Positions 52,228 to 61,988 of a stretch of DNA of 64,000 nucleotides are shown one piece after another. The notes beneath the pieces were generated by a model. It saw only the letters and a list, made by a program, of their open reading frames with translations. It did no database searches and was not told the origin of the DNA. Origin of the DNA: Clostridia bacterium. GTDB lineage: Bacteria > Bacillota > Clostridia > Lachnospirales > Lachnospiraceae. Location: NCBI GenBank assembly GCA_003249225.1, contig QKJQ01000001.1, forward strand, positions 1 through 64,000. The letters are read 5' to 3'. Each line of letters begins with the position of its first letter. Position 1 is the stretch's first letter. The translations under genes were made by a program, and so were the position numbers.

Positions 52228-53217
52228 TCAGGACAATACTTCTCTTATAATACGCAAAGCATTTTTTGAAAAGACTTTATCAATTTCAGATTCTGTAAAT
52301 CCATGCTTTTTCATCGCATCCGCAAGACTCTGGATTCCTTCTGCACCTCCAAAGTCAGTGGTTTCACCAAAACCGTCAAAGTCACTTCCAAGTGAAATAC
52401 ATTCAATTCCTCCAAGCTTTTTCAAATGTATCATATGGCGGACCATGTCATCCATACGTGCATTGTTCCTGTCATGGTACAAAAAGTCAGGACAAAAATT
52501 TATGCCTGCCACACCACCGCGTTCTGCCAGCTCTATAATGACCTCATCGGAGAGATTGCGCAGATGCCGGCAGACCGCTCTGGTATTGGAATGACTTGCC
52601 AGAATCGGTCCCTTTGTACAGGCAAATACATCCTCAATTCCTGTATCATTCAGATGTGAGATATCAATCAGCATACCGATTTTCTCCATCTCCTGTACGA
52701 TGTTTTGCCCCGCTTCTTTCAGCCCATTTTCACCGGGCTTTACTGCAGATTCCTCTCTGGTCTTGTAGATATTGGGAAACCCCAGTTCATTTTCAAAATT
52801 CCAGGTCAGTGTGGATATCCGGACCCCTCTGTCATACAGTGCATGAAGCTTTTTGATCTCGCCTTCATAGACCGCACCTTCCTCTACCGTCATAAGGGCC
52901 GACATTTTCCCATTGGCTTTGTTCCTCATTATATCCTGATAGCAGACTGCTTTTTCAATCAGATCGTTATTCGAAATTATCTGTTCTTCCCAGTAGTCTG
53001 CCAGTTTCAAGGCATGCTCATAGGGACTTTCCCTGCGGGATTGAAGCGCTTCCAGATAGGAGAACAGAGCAAAACACTGGCAAAGGTATCCGCCCATTTT
53101 CATGCGTTCCAGATCCATATGCATATGATTGGTCCGCAGCATTACATCCACACCTTCCCGGTGCTTTGCTTCCATCACTGATATCGTATCACAGTGAAGA
53201 TCTACTACATCAAACAT
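52228..53217 (-). CDS. Membrane dipeptidase (peptidase M19)
   Basis: The 329-residue enzyme starts behind AAAGGAGG. FDVVDLHCDTI supplies the HxD zinc ligands, TVEEGAVYEGE the bridging Glu, and ISHLNDTGIEDVF and ASHSNTRAVCRHLRN the His ligands. SLGSDFDGFGETT closes the site. The family is the renal dipeptidase/AhdP group, which hydrolyses dipeptides. There is no signal peptide, so despite the family name it is cytoplasmic. Third gene behind hisC and the Amt-PII fusion, and close to a peptide ABC transporter, which together suggests peptide nitrogen use. Confidence 0.93.
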   Translation of the reverse strand: MFDVVDLHCDTISVMEAKHREGVDVMLRTNHMHMDLERMKMGGYLCQCFALFSYLEALQSRRESPYEHALKLADYWEEQIISNNDLIEKAVCYQDIMRNKANGKMSALMTVEEGAVYEGEIKKLHALYDRGVRISTLTWNFENELGFPNIYKTREESAVKPGENGLKEAGQNIVQEMEKIGMLIDISHLNDTGIEDVFACTKGPILASHSNTRAVCRHLRNLSDEVIIELAERGGVAGINFCPDFLYHDRNNARMDDMVRHMIHLKKLGGIECISLGSDFDGFGETTDFGGAEGIQSLADAMKKHGFTESEIDKVFSKNALRIIREVLS

Positions 53218-53275
53218 ACCTCTACCTCCTTTCCTGAAAGATTATGGGTATGGTTCCATACTGCTTGGAGACCCG

Positions 53276-54940
53276 TTATTCTGAGGCTCCGCCCTGCATG
53301 GCATCATAACCCTTCTCACCGGTCCTGACACGTACAACATCTTCCAGCGTATGAATGAATATCTTGCCATCCCCGACATGACCGGTGTTCAACACTGCTC
53401 TTGCCGTAGTCACGACGTCCGCCACCGGTACCTTCGCCACTACAACTTCCACACGGATCTTTGGACGTAGCTGAACTTCAACAGGAATTCCCCGATATAC
53501 TTCCTTATATCCTTTTTGTACACCACAGCCGGATACCGGAAATACCGTCATACCTGTGATACCTATATCATTCAGTGCGATTTTAAGTTCTTCGAACTTT
53601 TCTTTTCTGGTTATTATTTCGATCTTTGTCAGCAAAGCGGCTTGTTGCTCTGCGGAACCCGTTTGATATTCATAAGCTGGCTCTGCTATATCTCCCGCCT
53701 TGCCATCTTCCTTCCAATCCTCACTTTTCAAAGCTTTCCTGTTAAAATGGTCTTTTTTTCTGTTGCGGTCCCGGCTGTCATTCCAGTCCGTGGTATCAAT
53801 ATTGTAAGTGAAATCATGGTAGGCACTCAGCAGTCCGTTCTCCTCCGTGTCCAGTCCCTCAATCTCCTGCTCCGGAAGCAGACGAAGTCCTATTGTTTTT
53901 TTCAGAATCCAGAACACCAGCGTAATGGTAATTGCCATGAGCAAAATGCTGAGAACTGCTGTTGCTGCCTGAATCCCAAGGGACGCAAGTCCGACTCCTG
54001 AAAATAAGCCTCTTGTCCTTGAAAACAGTCCTGTCCCAAGCAATCCTGCGATTCCTCCGATTCCAAAAATGGAAACATTACCGCTTGGATCATCGATCTG
54101 AAGATTCTGATCAAGATTTTCTATGGAAAACACAATGCAAAATCCAACTGCTATTGCGAGGATCACCACGCCCGGCAAACTGACTTCATCACAGAAACTG
54201 CTTCCGGCAATGGCACCGGACAGCATTCCACTTAGCGATATCGTAATATCCGGTTTCTTATACCTTGCCCAGGAAATCAACAGCGCCGTTAGACCGGAAA
54301 GGCTGACAGAAAGCAGTATATTCTGAACTATTTTATAGCCTTCTTCTATGCCCACCGATGCACGAAGGACAGAAGTCATTGCAAGGACGGATACGCAGAC
54401 AATCAGCAGAAGCATCCCAAGAATACTAAGCGGAATATTATGTCCCGGCATCGCTCTTGAAACACCACCTCCGGAGTATTTTCCGGTCCGTGCCCCCAGT
54501 GCTTTTGCCGAGAAAAATGCTCCTGCACCACCGACCAGACTGATTATTGAAAGACCGGTAAAATCATGCAGCCCACCCGGTAAAAGAAATCTGCTTTCAA
54601 GCATCCAAAAAAGCGGATAGATAAAAAGTGCAGTGATTATACATAAAAGAATGTACGCTGATAATTTCATTCTCTCACTGACAGCTCCGGCAATAATGTT
54701 CGTGATCATCGTGCAGGCCGCTGCCGACATAAAGGTCTGCAGTATCGAGTCATGACCTGCGGTAACATGCTGTCCCAGCAGAATAAATACAGGAATAGAA
54801 ATCATGAATCCGACTGCACATTTGACCACGGTATTCCCGGCGTTCTTTGCTCTTGCCATACCTGTTTCCATTGCCGAAAAGCCTACAACTGCAAGCAATG
54901 ATAACATTACACCTATAACAGGATACCAAGTATTCTCCAT
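53276..54940 (-). CDS. Ammonium-transporter-like protein fused to a PII signal domain, twin-His lost
   Basis: The start is set at the ATG at 54940, nine bases after AAAGGTGGG; a GTG 12 bases earlier sits too near GAGG. Residue numbers here count from that GTG. Residues about 7-360 form the 11-helix Amt fold, with SGA-AERMK-like AGAVSERMKLSAY and DDPSGNVSIFGIGGIAG. The conserved Asp is kept (Asp130), but the two pore histidines are Ser138 and Phe296, and the Phe-gate segment is Ala-rich. The linker 370-430 is charged. Residues about 435-550 are a PII domain (GCGVQKGYKEVYRG T-loop, VGDGKIF B-loop); the modified T-loop Tyr is replaced. A sensor of ammonium, or an altered channel, is more likely than a standard transporter. 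Confidence 0.88.
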   Translation of the reverse strand: MENTWYPVIGVMLSLLAVVGFSAMETGMARAKNAGNTVVKCAVGFMISIPVFILLGQHVTAGHDSILQTFMSAAACTMITNIIAGAVSERMKLSAYILLCIITALFIYPLFWMLESRFLLPGGLHDFTGLSIISLVGGAGAFFSAKALGARTGKYSGGGVSRAMPGHNIPLSILGMLLLIVCVSVLAMTSVLRASVGIEEGYKIVQNILLSVSLSGLTALLISWARYKKPDITISLSGMLSGAIAGSSFCDEVSLPGVVILAIAVGFCIVFSIENLDQNLQIDDPSGNVSIFGIGGIAGLLGTGLFSRTRGLFSGVGLASLGIQAATAVLSILLMAITITLVFWILKKTIGLRLLPEQEIEGLDTEENGLLSAYHDFTYNIDTTDWNDSRDRNRKKDHFNRKALKSEDWKEDGKAGDIAEPAYEYQTGSAEQQAALLTKIEIITRKEKFEELKIALNDIGITGMTVFPVSGCGVQKGYKEVYRGIPVEVQLRPKIRVEVVVAKVPVADVVTTARAVLNTGHVGDGKIFIHTLEDVVRVRTGEKGYDAMQGGASE

Positions 54941-54976
54941 TCTTGTTCCCACCTTTCCTCTTCTGCCCGGCAGATT

Positions 54977-56092
54977 TTACTCTTTTTTTGGTACATTTCC
55001 TTCTTCGATGACCTTCTTTATAATGGCAATCATGTCCTTATTTTGTTCCATGGTTCCAATCGTTATTCTGCTGTAATCAAAATTACCGCGTATGATAAGT
55101 CCGTACTTTTCCAGTTCATTCGCAAGTGCTGCGGTCTGATAACCGGAGTCGGCGTACAAAAAGTTCGTGTGGGACTCCCATACCTTCCAGCCGAGCAAAG
55201 AAAGCTCTTTTGTTATATATTCACGTCCCTGACGGATTCCTTCAATCGTTGATGTTACAAACTCCTCATCATCCATGGCTGCCATAACACCGGCAAGTGC
55301 GATTCTGCCCGCAACAAAGACCGTTGTTGCTTTTTGAAGTACACCATGAAGTTCTTTGTTCATAAGGGAATACCCCACACGTACGCCGGCCATCCCATAT
55401 AACTTAGAGAATGTTTTAATTATGATCAGATTCACATCATCCGAAATTTCTGAAACCATACTTTTTACTTTGGGATCCGTGGCAAACTCAATGTAAGCTT
55501 CATCTACAACAACGATTATATTCTTCGGCACCTTATGAATAAAGGCTTTCAGTGCCTCACTGTCTACTGCCGTGCCGGTGGGATTGTTGGGATTACAGAT
55601 AAAGATCATTTTTGTTTTTTCAGTAATGGCTTTGTATATTCCATCAAGATCATAAAGCTGATCTTCGGTAACCGGAACACGTACCACAACGCCGCCATTT
55701 CGTTTGCAGGCACCGCCATAAGCGCCAAAGGTCGGATCGCAATAGATCATTTCATCACCTTCTGTAATGAAGACTTCCCCGAGAAGAGAGATGATTCCGC
55801 AGCCTCCCTGTGATATGATTACATTATCACCACTGTCATCAAACCCGAATTTCTTTCCAATTTTCTTTCTCAGCTGAATGCAGAAAGGATCCGGATATAT
55901 GTTAGCCTCTGTCGCTGCCTTCACCATCGCCTCTACCGCCTTTGGTGATACCCCGTACTGGTTCTCATTGGAGGCGAGCTTCAGGACCTTATCAAGCTTA
56001 TACTTTTCTTTAACACTTTCTGCTGTTCTGCCCGGAATGTAGGCCGGTATGTTCTGTATTCCTTTTTTCGTTAACTTATCAATACCACTCAT
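54977..56092 (-). CDS. hisC: Histidinol-phosphate aminotransferase-like enzyme
   Basis: The 371-residue PLP enzyme starts behind GAAGGA. It has the cofactor Lys in IIIKTFSKLYGMAGVRVGY (Lys near residue 230), FICNPNNPTGTAVD and VVVDEAYIEFA, all typical of HisC. It transfers an amino group to imidazole acetol phosphate in histidine synthesis. No other his genes are near; isolated HisC-type enzymes may also act on aromatic amino acids, so the assignment to histidine alone is tentative. The Amt-PII gene follows 36 bases downstream. Confidence 0.88.
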   Translation of the reverse strand: MSGIDKLTKKGIQNIPAYIPGRTAESVKEKYKLDKVLKLASNENQYGVSPKAVEAMVKAATEANIYPDPFCIQLRKKIGKKFGFDDSGDNVIISQGGCGIISLLGEVFITEGDEMIYCDPTFGAYGGACKRNGGVVVRVPVTEDQLYDLDGIYKAITEKTKMIFICNPNNPTGTAVDSEALKAFIHKVPKNIIVVVDEAYIEFATDPKVKSMVSEISDDVNLIIIKTFSKLYGMAGVRVGYSLMNKELHGVLQKATTVFVAGRIALAGVMAAMDDEEFVTSTIEGIRQGREYITKELSLLGWKVWESHTNFLYADSGYQTAALANELEKYGLIIRGNFDYSRITIGTMEQNKDMIAIIKKVIEEGNVPKKE

Positions 56093-56120
56093 ATTCTATC
56101 CTTCTTTCTTGTAAAATCAT

Positions 56121-56177
56121 GAAAGCAGACACAGACGTAAGGTATTTTCTGGCCTGACGTCTGATGTCTGAACTTTC
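56121..56177 (-). terminator. Hairpin after the peptide-binding protein gene
   Basis: GAAAG plus CAGACACAGACGT pairs with ACGTCTGATGTCTG plus CTTTC (56121-56138 with 56157-56177) with small bulges. The minus strand continues only CATGATTTTAC, so terminator strength is moderate. It separates the opp operon from hisC. Confidence 0.7.
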
Positions 56178-56225
56178 TCATGCGTAAAAGCTTTTGAATT
56201 ACGGCAGGTAAATCACCGAATGCAG

Positions 56226-57926
56226 TTATTCTATAATGTCTGCATAGGTATAGGATGCTTCCCCTTTATCGTTATACGTAATTCCGGTAATATTTGAATT
56301 GCGAAGTCCAATGTAATGCATGGTAGAAACCGGTATTACATAAAAGTTCTTATTGATCAAAATATTCTGTGCTTCATGCAGGTAGGCATTTCTTTCTGCC
56401 GGATCCGCGGTGGTATTTGAGTTCTCAATGGCTGCATCATAATCTGCATCGTTTATGTGATTAAAATTAAGTGAAGAATTTGAGGTATAAAGAGACAGAT
56501 AGTTGATCGGATCATTAAAATCTGCGGTCCAGTTATAACGCAGTAATTCAAAGCTTCCCTCTCTCTTTGTTGTGTTATAGACTTCCGATTCCTGTGCCGC
56601 CAGATCAATGTCAATGTTCAGGACTGCTTTTAACTGAGCCTGAATTGCCTGCGCCAGGATTGCATCCTTTTCACTGCTTGGATAAGTATACGTAAGTTTC
56701 GGGAAGCCTTCTCCGTTTGGATATCCGGCATCCGCAAGTAACTGCTGTGCACGGGCTGCATCTTCCGCAAATGGAGTCTCTTCTTCGCTGAACGCAGCGC
56801 TTCCAGTATTCGAGAGCATGTACTTTGGAACCCAGGTATAGCTTGGTTCATAATTAGCACCCATGGATGCACAGATTGCTTCACGGGAAAGTGCAAGAGC
56901 CAGTGCTTCACGTACAAACTCATTGTTCAGCGGCTCCACATCCATATTGGGTAAGATTGCCGTCGTTGTAAGCATGTTCCAGATCGTAAGTTCATCAGAA
57001 CCTGCATACTGGGTCTCAACATAATCCGGAAGTCCGGAGCAGGCATTGATCTCACCGGTCTGATATGCTGCTATGGTTGACTGGGTGTCGGATATACAAA
57101 CATTTACGATAGTATCAATGTTGACTTTATCTGCATTAAAGTAATAAGGATTCTTAACCACTGTATAGGACTGATCCTGAATGTACTCTGTCAGCATAAA
57201 AGGTCCGTTACATAAATTCTTGGCAGGGTCTTTGTACCATTCCTTGTCTTCGTTCGTTGCCACGCCAGTTTTTGATGGATAAAAAACAGGAAGAGTCAAC
57301 AGCTTTTTAAAGTAAGGGCAGACCTTTGTAAGCTGGAACTCAAGTGTATATTCATCCACTGCTGTGACCATCACAGCGTCCAGTGTGCCACTGCCACTGT
57401 TTGCTTCTTCTGCTCCTTTGATACAATAAAGCATTTCTGCATAGATGGAGTCACTGTTTTCCGGATCCAGGGCACGTTTGATCGTGTTGATAAAATCATC
57501 CGCGGTTACAGCAGAACCATCGCTCCACTTCCCATCTTTTCGAAGTGAAAAGGTCCAGGTAAGCTGATCGTCGCTTACGGTATAACTTTCTGCTGCTCCC
57601 ATTACTTCAGCGCCTTCGCTGTCAAAGGAAAGCAGTGGTGTGGAACAAAGACTTGCAAAACCATTCCAGGTCTGAAGAGCAAAGCCTGCCGGATCCATAC
57701 TTCCAAACATTTCATCAATTGCGGTTACGATCTTCTTTTCTGATACCGCAGTCGTACTGTCTGTTGCCGTACCGGCATCGGTTGCCGCCGGTGTACTGGT
57801 CGCACTGCTTGCATTGCCGGCAGAACCATTGTCTGCTGCTGCATTTTTTGATTCATTGGAATTGCCGCAGCCGGCAAGACTTACCATAAGAATCATTACA
57901 AGAATACAGGAAATAATTTTTTTCAT
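56226..57926 (-). CDS. Oligopeptide-binding lipoprotein (OppA type)
   Basis: The 566-residue protein starts behind AAAGGAGAAAAG. Its signal has lipobox LAGC (Cys20), followed by a Ser/Ala/Thr linker to about residue 65. The family 5 binding domain shows WTFSLRKDGKWSDGSAVTAD, FNDPINYLSLYTSNSSLNFN and NAYLHEAQNILINKNFYVIPV. It captures peptides outside the cell for the permease encoded upstream. It lies 148 bases after oppF, and its expression probably differs from the permeases because of that gap. Confidence 0.93.
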   Translation of the reverse strand: MKKIISCILVMILMVSLAGCGNSNESKNAAADNGSAGNASSATSTPAATDAGTATDSTTAVSEKKIVTAIDEMFGSMDPAGFALQTWNGFASLCSTPLLSFDSEGAEVMGAAESYTVSDDQLTWTFSLRKDGKWSDGSAVTADDFINTIKRALDPENSDSIYAEMLYCIKGAEEANSGSGTLDAVMVTAVDEYTLEFQLTKVCPYFKKLLTLPVFYPSKTGVATNEDKEWYKDPAKNLCNGPFMLTEYIQDQSYTVVKNPYYFNADKVNIDTIVNVCISDTQSTIAAYQTGEINACSGLPDYVETQYAGSDELTIWNMLTTTAILPNMDVEPLNNEFVREALALALSREAICASMGANYEPSYTWVPKYMLSNTGSAAFSEEETPFAEDAARAQQLLADAGYPNGEGFPKLTYTYPSSEKDAILAQAIQAQLKAVLNIDIDLAAQESEVYNTTKREGSFELLRYNWTADFNDPINYLSLYTSNSSLNFNHINDADYDAAIENSNTTADPAERNAYLHEAQNILINKNFYVIPVSTMHYIGLRNSNITGITYNDKGEASYTYADIIE

Positions 57927-58074
57927 CTTTCTTTTCTCCTTTTAAATTAAATTCCAATCAAAAGCGAATTGCTCCTTCTTGGTTTCATTATATAAATGAC
58001 TGTATTGGTGACAGCGCCTTATCCCTAGACCAAACGCCATTGTTTGTCATAAATCTAATGATATACAGCATCAC

Positions 58075-59049
58075 TTATACATATTTATAACATGCTACTT
58101 TATGCCCGTTTACATTGGCTACGACCGGAGGATCGATACGGCATTCCGGTCGGCATTCCGGACATCTTGGACTGAATGGACAGCCGGAAGGAGTATGAAT
58201 CGGACTTGGCACTTCCCCCTCCAGTTTTATTCTCTCCTGCGTTCTTGACAGGACCGGATCAGCGACCGGGGCAGCAGATATCAGTGCCTGTGTATAGGGA
58301 TGCAGTGGGTTCTTATAGACCTCTTCTGCCTCTCCGAATTCCACCAGATGTCCCAGATACATAACGCCGATTTTATGGCTGATATGCCGAACCATGGTCA
58401 GGTCGTGTGCGATAAATAAATAAGACAGCTTTTTTTCATCCTGAATTTTTTCCAGAAGATTTATTATTTGTGCCTGAATGGATACATCAAGCGCAGATAT
58501 TGGCTCATCACATATAATAAAATCAGGATCCAGTGCCAATGTCCTTGCAATTCCTATCCTCTGCCTTTGCCCACCGGAAAACTCATGGGGATAGCGCGTA
58601 ATATGATCCGGCTTCAGACCCACCTGCTCCAACAGTTCCTGCACCTTTTCTTCCCGCTCTTTTTTCGTGTACATATTGTATATTTCCATGGGTTCTGCAA
58701 TGATTTCAGCCACGGTCAAGCGAGGGTTCAGGCTGGCATAAGGGTCCTGGAAAATCATCTGCATCTTATTGCGGTATGCTCTCATCTTACGATTGGAAAG
58801 ATGGGCAATGTCTGTGTTCTTATAAATGATTTCCCCTTCTCCGGGTTCGTAGATTCGTATGATCGTTCTCGCCAGCGTGCTTTTTCCACATCCACTTTCC
58901 CCAACGAGTCCAACGGTTTCGCCGGGCATTATATCAAAACTTACATCATCAATCGCCTTTACATAATCTGTCGCACCAAACACATGTCGGTTCGCTACAA
59001 AATACTTCTTCAGATGACGCACACTTACCACCGGTTTTTCTTTTTCCAT
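58075..59049 (-). CDS. oppF: Oligopeptide transporter ATPase OppF
   Basis: The 324-residue ATPase starts behind GGAGG and overlaps the oppD stop by one base. It shows Walker A GESGCGKST, signature FSGGQRQRIGIARTLALDPD and Walker B FIICDEPISALDVS. The C-terminal oligopeptide extension SGCPFSPRCPECRPEC has four Cys for an iron-sulfur cluster or Zn site. It forms a heterodimer with OppD to drive peptide import. Confidence 0.93.
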   Translation of the reverse strand: MEKEKPVVSVRHLKKYFVANRHVFGATDYVKAIDDVSFDIMPGETVGLVGESGCGKSTLARTIIRIYEPGEGEIIYKNTDIAHLSNRKMRAYRNKMQMIFQDPYASLNPRLTVAEIIAEPMEIYNMYTKKEREEKVQELLEQVGLKPDHITRYPHEFSGGQRQRIGIARTLALDPDFIICDEPISALDVSIQAQIINLLEKIQDEKKLSYLFIAHDLTMVRHISHKIGVMYLGHLVEFGEAEEVYKNPLHPYTQALISAAPVADPVLSRTQERIKLEGEVPSPIHTPSGCPFSPRCPECRPECRIDPPVVANVNGHKVACYKYV

Positions 59050-60104
59050 CAGGACACCTCCTCTGACATCATCCGTTCACTCTGTTTCGACACGATCCGA
59101 TCAGCGTGCTCTTTGCAATAATGCCAGCAGGAAGCATATTGTTCTTCTCCAAAGCTGGCAGCCTCCGGCAGGTAATCCTTACATATCTTCATAGCCTCCC
59201 TGCATCTTGGCATAAAGGCACAGCCAGTATTCAGCTTCAGAAGATCCGGCGGCGTCCCCGGAATGGAAGACAGGGACTGTCGTTTTGTGCTGTCGTGTGT
59301 TTTTACACTGTTTAGCAAACCTTTGGTATAAGGGTGCTGTGGCCGGTAAAATATATCATCGATCGTGCCATGTTCTACGACTTTTCCTGCGTACATAATA
59401 TTGACTGAATTACACATCTTGGCTACAACACCAAGATCATGCGTTATCATGATAATCGAAGTATCCTGTTCCTTCACAATTGCTTTCAGCAGATCGATAA
59501 TTTGCGCCTGAACAGTCACATCCAGTGCTGTGGTCGGCTCATCCGCAATAATTAACTTTGGATTGCAGGACAATGCTATGGCTATAACAATTCTCTGACG
59601 CATACCACCCGAGAATTCAAAGGGATATTGTGAAAAACGTTCCTCTGCACTGGGAATTCCGACCTGCTGCATTAAGGCAATGGCTCTTTTTTTCGCTTCC
59701 TGCTTCGAACATTTTTCATGCTTAATGATACCTTCCGTAATCTGCGTCCCGATCTTTAACACCGGATTTAAATAGGTCATAGGATCCTGAAAGATCATGG
59801 ACAGGTCTTTTCCCCTGATTTGCTTCATATATCTGTCATACCCTTTGGGGTCGTTCTTAAATTCTTCCGCTACCGGTGAAATGTTCCTGCCATTGAACCA
59901 TATTTCACCCTCTGTTATTCTTCCATTTCCGGCAAGCAGTCCCATCACTGCGAGCATACCAACACTCTTTCCTGAGCCGGATTCACCTACAATACCAAGA
60001 AGCTCTCCTTTCTCCAGAGAGAAGTTCACATCTCTTACGGCATTGACAATGCCATGCCTAGTCTGAAACTGTACGGACAAATTTTTTATCTCTAAAAGCG
60101 GCAT
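59049..60104 (-). CDS. oppD: Oligopeptide transporter ATPase OppD
   Basis: The 351-residue ATPase starts behind GGAGGAAGAAGG. It shows Walker A GESGSGKSVG, signature FSGGMRQRIVIAIALSCNPK and Walker B LIIADEPTTALDVT. GCAFMPRCREAMKICKDYLP is the C-terminal oligopeptide-type Cys motif. It partners with OppF. Genes oppB, C, D, F and the binding protein run in the usual order on the minus strand. Confidence 0.93.
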   Translation of the reverse strand: MPLLEIKNLSVQFQTRHGIVNAVRDVNFSLEKGELLGIVGESGSGKSVGMLAVMGLLAGNGRITEGEIWFNGRNISPVAEEFKNDPKGYDRYMKQIRGKDLSMIFQDPMTYLNPVLKIGTQITEGIIKHEKCSKQEAKKRAIALMQQVGIPSAEERFSQYPFEFSGGMRQRIVIAIALSCNPKLIIADEPTTALDVTVQAQIIDLLKAIVKEQDTSIIMITHDLGVVAKMCNSVNIMYAGKVVEHGTIDDIFYRPQHPYTKGLLNSVKTHDSTKRQSLSSIPGTPPDLLKLNTGCAFMPRCREAMKICKDYLPEAASFGEEQYASCWHYCKEHADRIVSKQSERMMSEEVS

Positions 60105-60118
60105 ATCCTTCTTCCTCC

Positions 60119-61030
60119 TTATCTGCTTCCTTTTGGATTTAACGCTTCGTCAAGTCCCTCTCCAATAAAGTTCAAGGCAAAAATGATCAGACAGATCATG
60201 GCAATCGGGCAGATCATCTGGTTCGGGTAGATCGACATATACATCCTTGCGCTTTGTGCCAGCGTTCCAAGACTTGCCTGCGGTGCAGAAATACCCATTC
60301 CGATAAAACTCAAAAAAGCTTCCATAAAAATAGCCTGCGGTACAGCCAGTGTTGCCGATACCACAATGGGTCCCATGGCATTGGTGAACAGATGACGGAA
60401 CAAAATTCTTCCAGCGCCAGCTCCCTGTGTATAGGCCGCAAGTGCAAATTCACGTTCTTTCAGTGTAATGACCTGCGATCTCATAAGCCGTGCAACCCCG
60501 ATCCAGCCGGAAACACACATACCAAGCATAATGCTTCCAATGTTCGATCCAAATATAAGCATCAGCAGTATGATGTACAAAAGAGAGGGTACCGCATACA
60601 TTACATCCACGATCCGCATCATGGCCATATCCGTTTTTCCGCCTACATAGCCTGCAATTCCGCCATACAAAATTCCCAGCACAATATTGATCAGGGTCGT
60701 TACGAACCCTATGGTAAGACTGATACGTATACCATATAAGACTCTGATGAACAGATCTCTGCCAAGTGCATCTGTCCCGAACCAATGGGTCAGACTTACT
60801 TTGGAATTGATCGAGGTTCCCATTCCATCATAGGAGTATGGTGACAGAATTGGTCCAAGCAGGGTAATTATCATGATAATGCCAAGAACGATTAACCCGG
60901 TCAGTGCACGCCGATTACTTTTGAACCGCTCCCAGACATCACGGACAAAGCTTTTTCGTTCTATCGCTATAAATTCGCTGTTTTGTTCTTCTTTTTCAAT
61001 CGGATCAAAGTACTCTTCCCTCTGTATCAT
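60119..61030 (-). CDS. oppC: Oligopeptide permease OppC
   Basis: The 303-residue permease starts behind GAGGTGG. The N-terminal cytoplasmic tail (about 35 residues) precedes six helices. LGTDALGRDLFIRVLYGIRI-type motifs (here FGTDALGRDLFIRVLYGIRI) and the EAA loop FALAAYTQGAGAGRILFRHL are typical of OppC/DppC. It forms the channel with OppB in the cytoplasmic membrane. Confidence 0.93.
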   Translation of the reverse strand: MIQREEYFDPIEKEEQNSEFIAIERKSFVRDVWERFKSNRRALTGLIVLGIIMIITLLGPILSPYSYDGMGTSINSKVSLTHWFGTDALGRDLFIRVLYGIRISLTIGFVTTLINIVLGILYGGIAGYVGGKTDMAMMRIVDVMYAVPSLLYIILLMLIFGSNIGSIMLGMCVSGWIGVARLMRSQVITLKEREFALAAYTQGAGAGRILFRHLFTNAMGPIVVSATLAVPQAIFMEAFLSFIGMGISAPQASLGTLAQSARMYMSIYPNQMICPIAMICLIIFALNFIGEGLDEALNPKGSR

Positions 61031-61049
61031 GTTCCACCTCGCATTTCTT

Positions 61050-61973
61050 CTATTTTGACTTATCCAGTTTTATTCTTGGATCTACCAAGGCACAGGATAT
61101 ATCACTTAACAGGTTTGCAATAATAATTATGCCGCCGACAAAGATCGTCAGACCCATGATCACGGTGTAATCTCTGTTATTTACTGAATTAACAAATTCC
61201 TTCCCGATTCCCGGAATCGTAAAAATATTTTCCACAACAAAACTTCCGGTAATCTGAAATGCAATCATAGGACCTGCTACGGTAACAAGAGGGATCAGGG
61301 CATTTTTCAGGATGTGCACCAAATGTACCCTGGCCTTCCCCAGACCCTTTGAATTAGCCATGACCACAAAATCCTGATTTATGGCTTCTGAGAAACTCGA
61401 ATGCACCAGACGAGAAATCTCTGCTATCGGATATACGGCCAGGGCTGTGACCGGAAGAATATAGCTTTTGAAGGAACCCGTCCACAGAACCGGAAGCCAG
61501 TTCAGCTTTACCCCAAAGAAAAGCATCAATACGATGGCAAGTACAAAGTTAGGGACACTGATGAACAAGGTCGAAGCAGTCAGCAGTCCTCCTCTGACAC
61601 TGTTTTTTCTGGTGACAGACATCCAGATTCCGATCATTATTCCAATCACGAGTGCAACTGCAAAAGATATCAGTCCAAGCTTCAGGGTGACCGGAAATCC
61701 GGTCGAAATCAGACGATTGACCGATACTCCTGTCTTTTTATAGGAAACACCAAGATTTCCGTGCAGCAGCTCCTTAATATACATCAGATACTGCTGGTCG
61801 ATTGGTTTATCGAGTCCATAATTTTCTTCCATCGCCGCAAGCATGGTCGGTGTGATATTTTCTGTTTCAAATGGACTTCCCGGCATAATTCTGGTCAGAA
61901 AAAAGGTGATTGTTATCAAAAAGAACATTGTGACCAACCCCATCCCCAGTCGTTTCATTATATACTTGACCAT
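61050..61973 (-). CDS. oppB: Oligopeptide permease OppB
   Basis: The start is placed at the ATG at 61973, nine bases after AAGGAGG; an ATG nine bases earlier directly abuts the ribosome site and cannot use it. The 307-residue product has six helices, the TFFLTRIMPGSPF start and a LARLTRSS-like EAA loop (DFVVMANSKGLGKARVHLVH). It pairs with OppC. The terminator hairpin of the MATE transcript ends right at the ribosome site, so expression may be controlled there. Confidence 0.92.
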   Translation of the reverse strand: MVKYIMKRLGMGLVTMFFLITITFFLTRIMPGSPFETENITPTMLAAMEENYGLDKPIDQQYLMYIKELLHGNLGVSYKKTGVSVNRLISTGFPVTLKLGLISFAVALVIGIMIGIWMSVTRKNSVRGGLLTASTLFISVPNFVLAIVLMLFFGVKLNWLPVLWTGSFKSYILPVTALAVYPIAEISRLVHSSFSEAINQDFVVMANSKGLGKARVHLVHILKNALIPLVTVAGPMIAFQITGSFVVENIFTIPGIGKEFVNSVNNRDYTVIMGLTIFVGGIIIIANLLSDISCALVDPRIKLDKSK

Positions 61974-61988
61974 TTTTCTCATCCTCCT

